A stretch of DNA of 64,000 nt from Prochlorococcus sp. AG-347-L20 (GCA_003281225.1 QCCP01000007.1:1-64000), one strand, 5' to 3'. Numbered from the stretch's first letter, positions 47,879-58,412 are shown. Notes: a model not told the origin generated them from the sequence alone. Numbers and translations are program-made.

Positions 47879-48404
47879 TCAATTCATTGATAAAAGTATA
47901 GGAGAGTGGAAATCTATTAGAAGTACTCACACTTTAGCTTTTCAGGAATTTGAAAACTCAACTAGTAGAATATATATAAAACATATCAACAAAAAAAATA
48001 AAAAAGTCGTTGAAATTTTTAAAAATTATAAATTTAGTTTAAACCTAGAGAGCATAGCCATTTCTATAAAATGGCAAGCTTTTAGTGATTGGGAAGAAGA
48101 TAATATGAGTGAGGAAGATGAAACTATTCTGATTTTTTTACCCAAAGATGAAAATTCAGGAATTGTTTTAAGAAATAAAGGTTATGCAGAATCCTTTATT
48201 TCATCATCCAATTATTTTGTTGATGAACAAAATAATTTACACATTAAAACTATTTATAAATCAAAAGTTTCCGAAGAAAGAATTTCCTTTTTATCCACTC
48301 ATATAAGATCTAGATTTTCTACTATTAGAAATCTGGAAAATAACTCAGTTATACAGACTTCCCATACTTCAGAGATAAGGAATTTAGCTAGTTTAAAAGA
48401 TTAA
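47853..48404 (+). CDS. cpeS: chromophore lyase CpcS/CpeS family
   Basis: 183 residues from TTG 47853. The N-terminal [19 protein letters not shown] and [11 protein letters not shown] segments follow the CpeS/CpcS lipocalin pattern. These lyases attach bilin to cysteine 82-type sites of phycobiliproteins. It faces the cpeB-type gene 3' to 3', overlapping by 17 bases. Prochlorococcus has lost phycobilisomes, so the pair is a relic that is still open. Confidence 0.85.
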   Translation: MTKNLTIINQFIDKSIGEWKSIRSTHTLAFQEFENSTSRIYIKHINKKNKKVVEIFKNYKFSLNLESIAISIKWQAFSDWEEDNMSEEDETILIFLPKDENSGIVLRNKGYAESFISSSNYFVDEQNNLHIKTIYKSKVSEERISFLSTHIRSRFSTIRNLENNSVIQTSHTSEIRNLASLKD

Positions 48405-48900
48405 TTATCCTTTCAAATTGAAACTCTGTTTCAGATATTAATTTAGGAAGAAAGCCTTTGTTTCCACGTATATTATTAACTGTTGAATTCAAATCAGAGA
48501 TAGTTGCATCTCGCATTAATTCAAAAACCCTTCTTGCATTTCTTAAAGGTACCCCAAGAGCAAGATAAGTATTTTTAAGATCCTTCAAACAACTTTTTTC
48601 TAAAACTGATTCGTCATTGGAAATTAAAAGATAAGTAACAATCCTCAGGATTATTTCTCCATCTCTTAAACAAACGGACATCTTGTTAGTTGTATTTAAA
48701 GATATTTTTGAATTAAGTGAATCTTGATTTTCGCAAATCATTGCTGTTACAGCGTCTGCTGCGATTGCATGTGAATTATTGGTTATTGAGGTTATTGCAT
48801 CTAATCTTGAGTTTGCACTATTAATAAATTCTTTTATATTGCTTAAATCATTTAATTTCTTATCGGCTGACAATAGTTGATTATTCTTTGAAATTGACAT
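48388..48900 (-). CDS. cpeB: degenerate phycoerythrin beta subunit (CpeB)
   Basis: 170 residues of globin-like phycobiliprotein. [17 protein letters not shown] and [17 protein letters not shown] match the beta chain, the latter with the bilin-binding cysteine (Cys82-type), and [16 protein letters not shown] continues. Compared with true beta chains the sequence is diverged. Prochlorococcus high-light types keep only this and cpeS; no cpeA is beside it. It may have a light-sensing role, which is a suggestion from the literature on these relics. Confidence 0.88.
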   Translation of the reverse strand: MSISKNNQLLSADKKLNDLSNIKEFINSANSRLDAITSITNNSHAIAADAVTAMICENQDSLNSKISLNTTNKMSVCLRDGEIILRIVTYLLISNDESVLEKSCLKDLKNTYLALGVPLRNARRVFELMRDATISDLNSTVNNIRGNKGFLPKLISETEFQFERIINLLN

Positions 48901-49078
48901 TCCTAAAGTAAAAATTTAGATACCGATCTTAAGAATAATACAAAGCTAGTAAAAACAACTCAATTTCAAACTTAACGCAACGCTTCTTAATTAATAACTT
49001 CATTCCAAAGTTATAGTTGAAATAATTCAAATAAAAAAATTTTTTCCGCTAATATAAAATTACATTTTTAATAAAGTT

Positions 49079-49285
49079 TTGGATCATCAGGATTTAAAAT
49101 TATCAAAGAAACTTATTTCCTCATATAAAAAGAGATTGGAGAAAGAAATTCTAGACAGAAGTCTGAAATTAAAGATGCCTCAAAATAAATTTGAAGAAAT
49201 AATTAATAACAATAATGAACTTATAAATTTAAAAAAAGCGTTAGAAGATCTAGAAACGGATTCTGAATCTCATAGTAAAGTCTGA
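49079..49285 (+). CDS. hypothetical helical protein, 68 aa
   Basis: TTG start at 49079. Almost all helix and charged (SYKKRLEKEILDRSLKLKM), no membrane span. It ends 22 bases before the helicase gene, so it may share its transcript. Function unknown. Confidence 0.5.
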   Translation: MDHQDLKLSKKLISSYKKRLEKEILDRSLKLKMPQNKFEEIINNNNELINLKKALEDLETDSESHSKV

Positions 49286-49307
49286 TTTTTGAAAAACCCT
49301 TCCAAAA

Positions 49308-51716
49308 GTGCCACAAACCAACAATTTCCTTTTTAAGTCCCTAAACAATCAACAACTTCTAGCAGTAAAACATGTTTATGGACCTCTATTAGTTGTAGCA
49401 GGTGCAGGTAGCGGAAAAACTAAGGCTCTTACTCACAGAATTGCAAACCTTATTGAAGGTAACTCTATAGATCCCTATAACATTCTCGCAGTCACTTTCA
49501 CTAACAAAGCTGCTAAAGAAATGAAAGCAAGATTAGAGGTTCTTCTAGCCCAAGAATTAGCTTTTAATCAATTTGGTCAGCCTTGGACAACGCTTAAAGA
49601 AATTGATCAAAATCAATTAAGAACAAACGTTCACCAAGAGAGGCTTCAGAACCTTTGGATCGGTACTTTCCATTCCTTATTTTCAAGACTTCTGAGATAC
49701 GATATTGAAAAATATACTGATCCAGAAGGCCTAAAATGGACAAGGCAATTTTCAATTTATGATGAAACAGATTCTCAAACATTAGTAAAAGAAATTATCA
49801 GTCAAGATATGAATCTTGACCCAAAAAGATATGATCCCAAAAAGATTAAAAGATTAATAAGTAATGCTAAAAATCAATGCCTAACCTCTAATGATCTTTT
49901 AGAAAAAGCAGATAATAATTTTGATAAAACAGTTGCAGAAGCCTACAAGAGATATAGGATTTCGCTCTCAAAAAATAATTCTTTAGACTTTGATGATCTT
50001 CTACTTTTACCTGTATTCTTATTAAGGCAAAATGATATAGTCAGAGATTACTGGCACAAAAGATTTAAACATATTTTAGTTGACGAATATCAAGATACTA
50101 ATAGAACACAATATGAACTTATAAAATTAATTACGGCTGGAAATACTGAACCAAAAAAATTCTTCAATTGGGAAGATCGTTCAATTTTTGTGGTTGGGGA
50201 TGCTGATCAAAGTATTTATAGTTTCAGAGCAGCTGACTTCAGAATTTTAATTGGTTTTCAAGAAGATTTTAAAACTTCAATCAACGACGATACAAAATCA
50301 TCTTTGATTAAATTAGAAGATAATTATAGGTCATCTTCCAATATCCTTGATGCTGCAAACTCACTAATTGAAAACAACTCTGAAAGAATTGACAAAGTTT
50401 TAAAGGCTACTAAAGAAAAAGGGGAACTTTTAACGTTACTCAGCTGTGATGATGAAATTTCCGAGGCAGAAGCAATTACCAATAAAATAAAATCACTCAA
50501 TAATTATAATCAAAACCCAATTTGGAAAAATTTTGCAATTTTATATCGAACCAGAGCTCAGTCGAGAGTATTAGAAGAATCTCTTGTAAGGTGGCGCATT
50601 CCTTATACAATTTTCGGAGGATTGCGTTTTTATGATAGAAGAGAAATTAAAGATGCAATAGCATATTTGAAAGTTCTGGTTAATTCTTCAGATAACGTTA
50701 GTCTTTTACGAATCATAAATGTTCCTAGAAGAGGGATTGGTAAGACTACTATTCAAAAACTTAATGAACTATCTAATAGGTTAAATATCCCATTATGGGA
50801 GGTTCTTAATGATAAGCAAAGTCTTGAAGAAACAATAGGCCGATCATCAAAAGGAATTAATAAATTTACTGAAATTATGAATGATCTACTGTGTTACATA
50901 GAAAATTCAGGTCCCGCTCAACTACTACAACTTATATTAGAAAAAAGTGGTTATTTAAGTGACTTGCTCTCTAGTGGGACTGAAGAATCTGAAGATAGAA
51001 GAAATAACTTACAAGAACTAATTAATGCAGCTACTCAATATGAAGAAGAAACAGAAAGTGGAGATGTAGAGGGATTTCTTTCTACAGCAGCCTTAACAAC
51101 TGATAATGATACGAAGAAAAATAATCCTAACTCTGTAACTCTCATGACTCTGCATAATAGTAAAGGTTTAGAATTTCAAAATGTTTTTATAACTGGGCTA
51201 GAACAAGGTCTCTTCCCTAGCCATAGATCAATAGATACTCCCTCACTTCTTGAAGAGGAAAGAAGATTATGCTATGTAGGTATTACTAGAGCTAAAGAAA
51301 GAGTTTTCTTAAGTCATGCCAGAGAAAGAAGATTGTGGGGTGGAATGCGTGAAGCAACAATTCCTTCAATATTTCTTTCAGAAATACCTGAAGATTTAAT
51401 GGATGGCGAATTACCACAAACTGGTGGTGCTTCAATTAGAAGAGATTGGCATCTTGATCGTTTAACCAGAGTTGATCGAAACAATCCAAATGAATTTGTT
51501 AACAAACCCATAAATGCAGTAAGGAAATTATATTCGGGTCCCAGTAAAGGGAAAAGCTGGATAGTTGGAGATATGCTAATTCACTCAAAGTTTGGGAAAG
51601 GTGAAATCATTCATATTTTTGGGAGTGGGGAAAAAATATCTTTAGCAGTAAAATTTGGTGATAAAGGAAGTAAAATTTTAGATCCAAGATTAGCTCCAAT
51701 TCGTTATGTAAGTTAA
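49308..51716 (+). CDS. pcrA: UvrD/PcrA-type DNA helicase
   Basis: 802 residues from GTG 49308. Superfamily-1 motifs: GAGSGKTKALTHRI (Walker A), LVDEYQDTNRTQYE, GDADQSIYSFRAAD, NYRSSSNILDAAN, and TLHNSKGLEFQNVF. The C-terminal Tudor-like segment (HSKFGKGEIIHIF) is PcrA-like. It unwinds DNA 3' to 5' and acts in repair. Symbol by similarity only; uvrD is equally possible. Confidence 0.93.
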   Translation: MPQTNNFLFKSLNNQQLLAVKHVYGPLLVVAGAGSGKTKALTHRIANLIEGNSIDPYNILAVTFTNKAAKEMKARLEVLLAQELAFNQFGQPWTTLKEIDQNQLRTNVHQERLQNLWIGTFHSLFSRLLRYDIEKYTDPEGLKWTRQFSIYDETDSQTLVKEIISQDMNLDPKRYDPKKIKRLISNAKNQCLTSNDLLEKADNNFDKTVAEAYKRYRISLSKNNSLDFDDLLLLPVFLLRQNDIVRDYWHKRFKHILVDEYQDTNRTQYELIKLITAGNTEPKKFFNWEDRSIFVVGDADQSIYSFRAADFRILIGFQEDFKTSINDDTKSSLIKLEDNYRSSSNILDAANSLIENNSERIDKVLKATKEKGELLTLLSCDDEISEAEAITNKIKSLNNYNQNPIWKNFAILYRTRAQSRVLEESLVRWRIPYTIFGGLRFYDRREIKDAIAYLKVLVNSSDNVSLLRIINVPRRGIGKTTIQKLNELSNRLNIPLWEVLNDKQSLEETIGRSSKGINKFTEIMNDLLCYIENSGPAQLLQLILEKSGYLSDLLSSGTEESEDRRNNLQELINAATQYEEETESGDVEGFLSTAALTTDNDTKKNNPNSVTLMTLHNSKGLEFQNVFITGLEQGLFPSHRSIDTPSLLEEERRLCYVGITRAKERVFLSHARERRLWGGMREATIPSIFLSEIPEDLMDGELPQTGGASIRRDWHLDRLTRVDRNNPNEFVNKPINAVRKLYSGPSKGKSWIVGDMLIHSKFGKGEIIHIFGSGEKISLAVKFGDKGSKILDPRLAPIRYVS

Positions 51717-51721
51717 AACTC

Positions 51722-52969
51722 ATGAACGATATCTCTGATTACATCCAAGGGGAATTAATCAAAACTCCATTTAATTTATATAACCTAATTGCTAAATACA
51801 TAGAATCTAATAACAATACTAAAGTAGCTTTTGTCGGCGGTTATTTAAGAGATTTATTAATTAGTAAATTCCACAAAAAATCGTTTTCTAAACCTGTAGA
51901 TATTGATCTTGTTATTGAAGGATCCTCTATTTCTCTCGCAAAATTTATTAAAAAAAATATTGTAAATGTAGATTTATGTTTAATAAAGGAATTTAATTTA
52001 TACAACACTGTAGAAATAAATATTAATGACTATAAAATTGATATTGCATCTGCAAGAAAAGAAATTTATTCTGCTCCTGGCTTAAATCCCACAGTAAATA
52101 AAAGTACTATTGATGAGGATCTTAAGAGGAGAGATTTTACTATAAATTCAATAGCCTTCGAGGTCTCGACAAGGAAAATCTATGATTTTTATGGAGGAAT
52201 TTCTGATATAAAAAGTAAAAAATTGAACTTACTTCACAGTAATAGTATTTCAGATGATCCAAGTAGATTAATTAGATGTGCAAAATATGCTTCAAGGTTA
52301 GATTTCAATATTTCAAATAATTCCCTCAAACAATCTCAAGAAACAGTTAGACAATGGCCATGGAAAAGTTCAGAAACTCATCAGAAAATGATTTACCCTC
52401 CTGCACTAGGCATACGAATAAGGATGGAACTAGCTGAAATATGCAAACACGATAATTTGACTAATGTGATTTCGATAATTCATAAATGGGAAATTATCTC
52501 AATCTTAAATGAAAATATTAAAGTCGATAAAAGATTTTTAAGAGGACTAAATTGGATTAAGAAGTTAAAGGGAAATTATATGCTTTACTTATTAAAAGAT
52601 TCAGAAGATTTAGAAAAAGCATGTCAAAGATTTTTGGTAAATAATAGCGAGATAAAAATAATAGAAGATTATATAAATATCAAAAAGATATTAAATACAA
52701 ACCAAAAAAATTTCAATCATTTTTCTCCATCAAGTTGGACCGAATTTATTGAAGATAGAAACCTTAATGATGAGACAGTCAAATTATTAATTTGTGATGG
52801 AGGACCATACTGGCGAAAATTGTTTAAATGGTTATTTATTTACAAATTCATAAAATCAAAAAAAGATGGAGAAACATTAAAAAAAGAAGGATGGGCCCCA
52901 GGGAAGGAGATGGGAAAGGAAATCAAAAGATTAAGATATTTGGAAATTGACAAATTAAATAGAAATTAA
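51722..52969 (+). CDS. cca: CCA-adding / poly(A) polymerase-type nucleotidyltransferase
   Basis: 415 residues. The nucleotidyltransferase core has FVGGYLRDLLI, the metal motif DIDLVIEG, and RRDFTINSIAFE. Class II tRNA nucleotidyltransferases add CCA to tRNA ends, or a subset of the reaction; poly(A) polymerase is the alternative. Starts six bases after the helicase. Confidence 0.88.
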   Translation: MNDISDYIQGELIKTPFNLYNLIAKYIESNNNTKVAFVGGYLRDLLISKFHKKSFSKPVDIDLVIEGSSISLAKFIKKNIVNVDLCLIKEFNLYNTVEININDYKIDIASARKEIYSAPGLNPTVNKSTIDEDLKRRDFTINSIAFEVSTRKIYDFYGGISDIKSKKLNLLHSNSISDDPSRLIRCAKYASRLDFNISNNSLKQSQETVRQWPWKSSETHQKMIYPPALGIRIRMELAEICKHDNLTNVISIIHKWEIISILNENIKVDKRFLRGLNWIKKLKGNYMLYLLKDSEDLEKACQRFLVNNSEIKIIEDYINIKKILNTNQKNFNHFSPSSWTEFIEDRNLNDETVKLLICDGGPYWRKLFKWLFIYKFIKSKKDGETLKKEGWAPGKEMGKEIKRLRYLEIDKLNRN

Positions 52970-55141
52970 TTACATTTTTACAACCTCTCCAACCTTGAAC
53001 CATTTATCCTTTAGAACATTTTCATATTTACGATTACAACTAATCAATAAGGGGCCACATGTTTGAGGATCTAATAGTAATGATATTCTCTCGTTAAAAG
53101 TCTCTTGATCTAATGAATTTTCGTTTAAAAAATTAATTATTCTTTTTTGCTTATTTACTTTATAAATTTTGTCAAAAATTTCTTTATTAGATTCAAAGAA
53201 AGTACTTTTAACATCTTTTCTTATTAAATCAAATACTCCAGGATAAGCTTTAAATGCAAATAAATCTAATAAAACTTTTAGTGGCTCAAGATTATTTCTT
53301 TGCCTATATAAATTAGATGATTCAACCATTTCTTTAAGATGTCCAATAAATCCATATCCAGTAATGTCAGTCGCAGCATTGACTAATGATTCTTTAAATT
53401 GATTTTGAAAAAGATAAATTTCATCAATCAAATATTGCTGACTCTTTACTAAATTATTAATTACTTCAGAAGAACTACCTAGCATATTAATATTTTGCAT
53501 TTGACCGGCAAAGAAAATCCCAACGCCCAGAGGTCTAGACATCATGAGAATATCTCCAATATTCATTCCAGATTTTAGCCATGGTTTTGCTCCATTTTTT
53601 AAAATACCTTGAACTGTTAAAGAAATATCTATTCCTAATGAATAAGGTTTATTTACTAAACTTCTTGCCTCGAAAGTATGGCCTCCAAGTAATTCACCTC
53701 TATGATCCTCAACTGTTGATTTAATACCTTGAAGTGATTGAGAAAAGAGGTAACTTTGAAATTCCCTTTCAACTTTTGGTAATGCAATTAAAGCCTGCGC
53801 GGATGAAAGTTTTGCTCCGCATGCCCACAAATCTGAGCAAGCATGCAAAGTAGTAATTTTTGCATTAAGCCAAGGATCACTTACCAAAGCAGGAAATCCA
53901 TCTAAACTTTGCAAGATAATATCTTGACCATTTTGATATATCTCAACTGAATCTTCAGGTGATAAGGCAAAAGAATTTAAATTAGAATTTATTAATGATT
54001 TATTCAAAACAAACTGAGGAATTTTAGCTGCACATCCTCTGCAATCATTCAATGAAATATTTTTTTCACTACTCTTCATAATTACCCTTTTTGATCTGAA
54101 CTTTTTAATAAAGTTGAGATCAATTTTATGCTTTAAAATCCAAAAAATAAAAGAAGGGCCGAAAACAAAATTGCGATAAATAGCAAAAGCCTTTGCATGA
54201 TGGCTTGGAAATATATTTACTATTTGCAATCCGATCTTTTGAGGAAACCACTTTTTTAATGATCTCCCTTCTATATCTTTTTTTAGATTTTGTACTAATG
54301 TATTTACAACTTTTACTGCAAAAACTCCCGATGCTGGTCTTTTTGCTGAACCTACAACTGCGCAATCACCGACAGCAAAGATTCCAGAAAAACTTTTTAT
54401 CTGTAAATTCTGATTTGTAATTATTCTGCCATAAGAATCCGAATCTAATAATTTTTTTTGTGACCATAATGGAGATGTGTTTCCAGTACATAAAAGAATC
54501 TTGCCATAATCAAAATTAAGTTTTTCAACTAAATCAATATTGGAATTCCGTAAACTTTTTAGAATTGTATTATTAATTTTTCTTGAATCACATAATAGTT
54601 TTAAAGGTCTATCTCCCCATCTTTTTCTTAAAGCATAAGATACTTCAATTGCAGCAAGGCCACTCCCAACAATTACAAATGGAAGTTCATTAACTGAATC
54701 AAAAATGTCCTCTTTTAATATTGAGTCATAAGCCCTTAAAAAAGGTTTAATTGAAAAAGCATTTCGATTTTTAACCAGTGATTCAAATTCTTTTGGAACA
54801 ATTGTTTGACTTCCATAATTAAGCACCAACTTTGAATAATTAATTGAAGGTCTATTACTTAAAACAATTTTCTTTAAATTGAAATCAATATCCTTTACTT
54901 CTTCTTCTATAAAAGATACTTTTGCATTTTTTGCTAAAGATTTTATATCAATTAAACTCTCTTCTAAAGTGATTGATTTTGAAATCACCGATGGGAAAGT
55001 AGCCGAATAAACCAAATGAGAATCTCTAGATATAATTGAAACAGGAATTTCTGGCATTAATTTCGGAAACATTAACCATTTCTTCAATAAAGAAACATTT
55101 GAGTGTCCTCCTCCAATTAGTACCAGATGATTAAAAGCCAT
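52970..55141 (-). CDS. selD: selenide,water dikinase with N-terminal flavoprotein domain (SelD fusion)
   Basis: 723 residues. The first 350 form a pyridine nucleotide-disulfide oxidoreductase of NDH-2 type: LIGGGHSNVSLLKKW, GIFAVGDCAVV. The rest is SelD: DCRGCAAKIPQF with the Cys/Lys near the active site, HACSDLWACGAK, and FGFIGHLKEM. SelD makes selenophosphate from selenide and ATP for selenium modification of tRNA. The fused redox domain may deliver reducing power. The whole frame is intact. Fusions of this type occur in cyanobacteria. Confidence 0.88.
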   Translation of the reverse strand: MAFNHLVLIGGGHSNVSLLKKWLMFPKLMPEIPVSIISRDSHLVYSATFPSVISKSITLEESLIDIKSLAKNAKVSFIEEEVKDIDFNLKKIVLSNRPSINYSKLVLNYGSQTIVPKEFESLVKNRNAFSIKPFLRAYDSILKEDIFDSVNELPFVIVGSGLAAIEVSYALRKRWGDRPLKLLCDSRKINNTILKSLRNSNIDLVEKLNFDYGKILLCTGNTSPLWSQKKLLDSDSYGRIITNQNLQIKSFSGIFAVGDCAVVGSAKRPASGVFAVKVVNTLVQNLKKDIEGRSLKKWFPQKIGLQIVNIFPSHHAKAFAIYRNFVFGPSFIFWILKHKIDLNFIKKFRSKRVIMKSSEKNISLNDCRGCAAKIPQFVLNKSLINSNLNSFALSPEDSVEIYQNGQDIILQSLDGFPALVSDPWLNAKITTLHACSDLWACGAKLSSAQALIALPKVEREFQSYLFSQSLQGIKSTVEDHRGELLGGHTFEARSLVNKPYSLGIDISLTVQGILKNGAKPWLKSGMNIGDILMMSRPLGVGIFFAGQMQNINMLGSSSEVINNLVKSQQYLIDEIYLFQNQFKESLVNAATDITGYGFIGHLKEMVESSNLYRQRNNLEPLKVLLDLFAFKAYPGVFDLIRKDVKSTFFESNKEIFDKIYKVNKQKRIINFLNENSLDQETFNERISLLLDPQTCGPLLISCNRKYENVLKDKWFKVGEVVKM

Positions 55142-55151
55142 TTACATCACT

Positions 55152-56045
55152 ATGAATAAAGAACATTTATTACCAATTGAAAAATCAAGATTAGGAGTGA
55201 TTGGTGGAAGTGGATTTTATTCAATGGATCAAATAGAGTACTTAAGAGAACTAGAAATCAATACTCCCTATGGTAAACCTTCTGATTCAATAAAAGTATA
55301 TAATCTTGGAAACCTAGAGATAGCATTTATTCCTAGACATGGCAGAACACATTGTTTAAATCCTTCTGAAATCCCTTACAAAGCTAATATTTGGGCTCTA
55401 AGATCAATAGGAGTAAGATGGATTATTGCACCATCAGCAGTTGGTTCATTACAAGAACAGATAAGGCCACTTGATATAGTGGTTCCAGATCAATTTATAG
55501 ACCGGACAAAAAATAGACCTGCAACCTTCTTTAACGAGGGAGCTGTTGCTCACGTAACTATGGGAGATCCCTTCTGCACAAATTTATCACGTATATTAAG
55601 TGAAATCGGAGAAAAAAATATTCCTGGCGGTAGACAATTGCATAGAGGGGGTACCTATCTAGCAATGGAAGGTCCCGCTTTCTCAACTAGAGCAGAATCT
55701 AATTTATATAGGAGTTGGGGATGTTCAATAATTGGAATGACGAACCACACAGAAGCAAGATTAGCTAAAGAAGCTGAAATAGCTTACTCCTCCTTATCTA
55801 TGGTTACTGATTATGATTGCTGGCATCAAACTCATCAAGAAGTTTCTGTAGAGATGGTTTTGGATAATCTTAGATCAAATACTGAAGTGGCCAATAAAAT
55901 AATATTCGAAGTAGCTAAATTAATTGAAAAAGAAAGACCAAAAAGCAAATCTCATTTTTCATTAAAAGATGGATTGATAACCCAAAAAGAAAATATCCCA
56001 AGCTCCACAAAAGAGAAACTAAGGATATTTACTGATTCTTATTAG
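55152..56045 (+). CDS. mtnP: S-methyl-5'-thioadenosine phosphorylase (MtnP)
   Basis: 297 residues. The purine phosphorylase blocks GVIGGSGFYSM, PRHGRTHCLNPSEIPYKANI and MEGPAFSTRAES are present, with MTNHTEARLAKEAEIAYSS and the Asp in VTDYDCW that favours adenine compounds. It splits methylthioadenosine into adenine and methylthioribose-1-phosphate for methionine salvage. Divergent from selD, ten bases apart. Confidence 0.92.
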   Translation: MNKEHLLPIEKSRLGVIGGSGFYSMDQIEYLRELEINTPYGKPSDSIKVYNLGNLEIAFIPRHGRTHCLNPSEIPYKANIWALRSIGVRWIIAPSAVGSLQEQIRPLDIVVPDQFIDRTKNRPATFFNEGAVAHVTMGDPFCTNLSRILSEIGEKNIPGGRQLHRGGTYLAMEGPAFSTRAESNLYRSWGCSIIGMTNHTEARLAKEAEIAYSSLSMVTDYDCWHQTHQEVSVEMVLDNLRSNTEVANKIIFEVAKLIEKERPKSKSHFSLKDGLITQKENIPSSTKEKLRIFTDSY

Positions 56046-56087
56046 GCTGTTTGATATAAGTGATTATCAGGTTAAAGTAAGGGTTTG

Positions 56088-56285
56088 TTAGCCTCCAGCT
56101 CCAACCCCTTGGTATGAACCATAGAAAAATATACCTAAAACGAAGATAACTGCAATTCCACCTGCTGTAGCAACAAGCCATAGAGGAAGAGTTCCTTCAG
56201 TCCATCTTCTTTCCCATGCAACTGCTGGTCTACCGTCGGGAAGTCTATCTGGAATTCTTCCATCAGGTCCTTTTAATTTACTCAT
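56088..56285 (-). CDS. psbJ: photosystem II protein J (PsbJ)
   Basis: 65 residues. A longer polar N-terminus ([18 protein letters not shown]) than in plants, then one membrane helix and [10 protein letters not shown] at the end. Last gene of psbEFLJ. The extension is normal for Prochlorococcus and marine Synechococcus. Confidence 0.95.
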   Translation of the reverse strand: MSKLKGPDGRIPDRLPDGRPAVAWERRWTEGTLPLWLVATAGGIAVIFVLGIFFYGSYQGVGAGG

Positions 56286-56294
56286 AGTTTTAAT

Positions 56295-56414
56295 TTAGTT
56301 GAAAAAGTAACTGGAAAATAAAATTCCCAATACAAAGACTGATAGTAAGCCTAAATAAAGGCTTGTACGATTAAGTTCAACTGGAACTTTGTTAGGATTT
56401 TCGTTTACTTGCAT
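56295..56414 (-). CDS. psbL: photosystem II protein L (PsbL)
   Basis: 39 residues ([20 protein letters not shown]...), starting at ATG 56414. The longer frame to 56507 overlaps psbF and is spurious. Single helix at the PSII dimer interface. Confidence 0.96.
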
Positions 56415-56425
56415 GATAGTTAAAT

Positions 56426-56572
56426 TTATCGGGCTACGAATTGCATAGCGGCAATGGAACCCAAAAAGAATACTGATGGAATAGCTAAAGCGTGAACTGC
56501 TAGCCAACGAACAGTAAATATAGGATAAACGCGGACTTCCGCAGCCTGCATTGGAGCTTGAGAATTAGACAT
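56426..56572 (-). CDS. psbF: cytochrome b559 beta subunit (PsbF)
   Basis: 48 residues starting at ATG 56572. [20 protein letters not shown] has the haem-ligating histidine (WLAVH). Follows psbE by three bases. Confidence 0.97.
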
Positions 56573-56574
56573 AG

Positions 56575-56823
56575 TTATTTTGTTCTTAAATCAAGTTGGG
56601 ACTTCGCATCAAATCTTTGTGTTACAACAGGAGCTTTTGCTTCAGATGCCTGAAAATAACTATCCGGACGAGGAGTACCGAAAGCGTCGTAAGCCAAGCC
56701 TGTGTATACAAATAAGAAGCCTGCTATAAAAATAGCTGGTAATGTTACTGCATGAATAATCCAGTACCTAATACTGGTAATTATTTCAAAAAATGGGCGT
56801 TCACCCGTTGAACCTGCGGCCAT
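56575..56823 (-). CDS. psbE: cytochrome b559 alpha subunit (PsbE)
   Basis: 82 residues from ATG 56823 ([11 protein letters not shown]). [15 protein letters not shown] carries the second haem histidine. First of psbEFLJ. Rubredoxin and Ycf48 genes upstream on the same strand complete the assembly cluster. Confidence 0.97.
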   Translation of the reverse strand: MAAGSTGERPFFEIITSIRYWIIHAVTLPAIFIAGFLFVYTGLAYDAFGTPRPDSYFQASEAKAPVVTQRFDAKSQLDLRTK

Positions 56824-56960
56824 AATCACAAATGTTTACCATACGATCTTACAGTGTAAAATCATAAGTTCGCGAAGAAATTAACAGCTTGGTTACAGAC
56901 AGTTGTTAAATTCATCCAAAATTAAGATTTTTTTTATTATTTTCTTAAGTTATTACAGGT

Positions 56961-57974
56961 TTAGCCATTCCATTTAAGAATGTAACCACGCTCGCCAAGT
57001 ATGAATCCTTTTTGATTATCTAAAGACTCCTTATCAAGAAAAACTATTTTTATATAGTTAGTAGGCAATGCAGAAGCAAGAGGGTCCGAATTCCAAGTTT
57101 CACCTTGATCTTTACTTACTATTAATGTGCCATTACCACCGCCAGCCCATATGTCACCATTTGGATCCCATCCCATATCTAGATAATTATAACCATTAAG
57201 AATAGGAATAATAGGCTTTGACCAACTTTCTAGATTATTAGAATCTTCATTAAATCTAATTTCCGCACCTCTTGAAAGCATCCATAAACTTCCTTCTGGA
57301 TTGAAACCAATGCTTTGCACTCTTTTACTACTTGCTCTTTGGTGAGCAATCCAAGTATTGCTATCACTATCAAGAGTAGAGAAGAAATTTCCAAGACTAC
57401 TTACACTCACATAATCACCGCTAGATGTTCTTCTTAAATCTCTTATACCTCCCTGTTCCGATGGGTCTGATACTTTTGCCTCCCATGTTTCACCGCTATT
57501 GGAAGTTTCATAAATAGCTGCTGAGGTTGTCGCCAATTGAGCAACTCCTTCATCGATAGTAGTAACTAAGAAAGGCTGGCCTGGTAACTTCCCAAGTGAA
57601 AGCCTAGTCCAATTTTTACCTTCATCGAAAGTATGCATTACGAGAGAGGGTTGTCCTATTAACCAACCTTCAGAACCCTTGAAATCAATATCGAGAAGGC
57701 GAAAATTCTCTTCAGCAGAAATATCTAATGATCTTTTTTCCCATGTTTCACCACCATCAGTAGATTCCATAATCAATCTATTTGAGCCTACTAAAAACCC
57801 ATGATTATCATCTATAAAGTCAACATCTAAAGCATTAGCCTGATCTTCAAACTGAATTGTTTTCCAAGGGCTGCTTTCATTCATCTTGACACCGGTAGAT
57901 GAACAACTGCTTAAGACAAAACAGAGAACTATAGATAAAAGAAGATTAGGAATACTGGTAAAAAAATTTTTCAT
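56961..57974 (-). CDS. ycf48: photosystem II assembly protein Ycf48 (HCF136)
   Basis: 337 residues. N-terminal lipoprotein signal ending in the LSSCSS lipobox. The rest is a seven-bladed beta-propeller with BNR-like repeats ([31 protein letters not shown]). Ycf48 binds precursor D1 and D1-D2 assembly intermediates. It lies in the rubA-ycf48-psbEFLJ cluster, which is an ancient PSII assembly operon. Confidence 0.96.
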   Translation of the reverse strand: MKNFFTSIPNLLLSIVLCFVLSSCSSTGVKMNESSPWKTIQFEDQANALDVDFIDDNHGFLVGSNRLIMESTDGGETWEKRSLDISAEENFRLLDIDFKGSEGWLIGQPSLVMHTFDEGKNWTRLSLGKLPGQPFLVTTIDEGVAQLATTSAAIYETSNSGETWEAKVSDPSEQGGIRDLRRTSSGDYVSVSSLGNFFSTLDSDSNTWIAHQRASSKRVQSIGFNPEGSLWMLSRGAEIRFNEDSNNLESWSKPIIPILNGYNYLDMGWDPNGDIWAGGGNGTLIVSKDQGETWNSDPLASALPTNYIKIVFLDKESLDNQKGFILGERGYILKWNG

Positions 57975-57983
57975 TTAATTATA

Positions 57984-58412
57984 TTAATGCAAAGAGTACA
58001 AAGAAAGGAACATAGCAGCAGCAAACGCCAACCCTCCAAAAATCAAAATATTTTTTTGTCCAGGAGGTAAACTATTAAACCCAAATCCATAAACTAAATT
58101 CTCTTCAAATCCACTAGGTTTTGCTCTAGATCCAATATCCTTATAAAAATTTTTACCAGCTCGACAAACAGGGCAAGCAAAAGTATTCCCATCCAACTCT
58201 GAAAAAGGCGTATTTTTCGGTATGTTTAATTTTTTATTCCCTTCAGACGGATCATAAATATATCCACAACTTCTACATTCGAATCTATTTTGTTCTAAAT
58301 TAAGGGTAGGTTGTACAACATTTACTCCTGAGGGATTTTCAGGAAGTTTTTCTTTCTCAAAGTCTTCAACTATTTTGTTTTCCTCAGAGGCTGGTTGAAT
58401 GTTTTCACTCAC
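57984..58412 (-). CDS. rubA: rubredoxin RubA with C-terminal membrane anchor
   Basis: 142 residues. The iron-binding CxxC pairs are FECRSCGYIYDP and FACPVCRAGK; a C-terminal hydrophobic span (about residues 120-139) anchors it. RubA is required for photosystem assembly. The N-terminal 45 residues are disordered and acidic. Confidence 0.95.
   Translation of the reverse strand: MSENIQPASEENKIVEDFEKEKLPENPSGVNVVQPTLNLEQNRFECRSCGYIYDPSEGNKKLNIPKNTPFSELDGNTFACPVCRAGKNFYKDIGSRAKPSGFEENLVYGFGFNSLPPGQKNILIFGGLAFAAAMFLSLYSLH

Noticed and set aside
54126-54420. ORFs on both strands inside selD
   Set aside because: Shadows of the 723-residue fusion gene.
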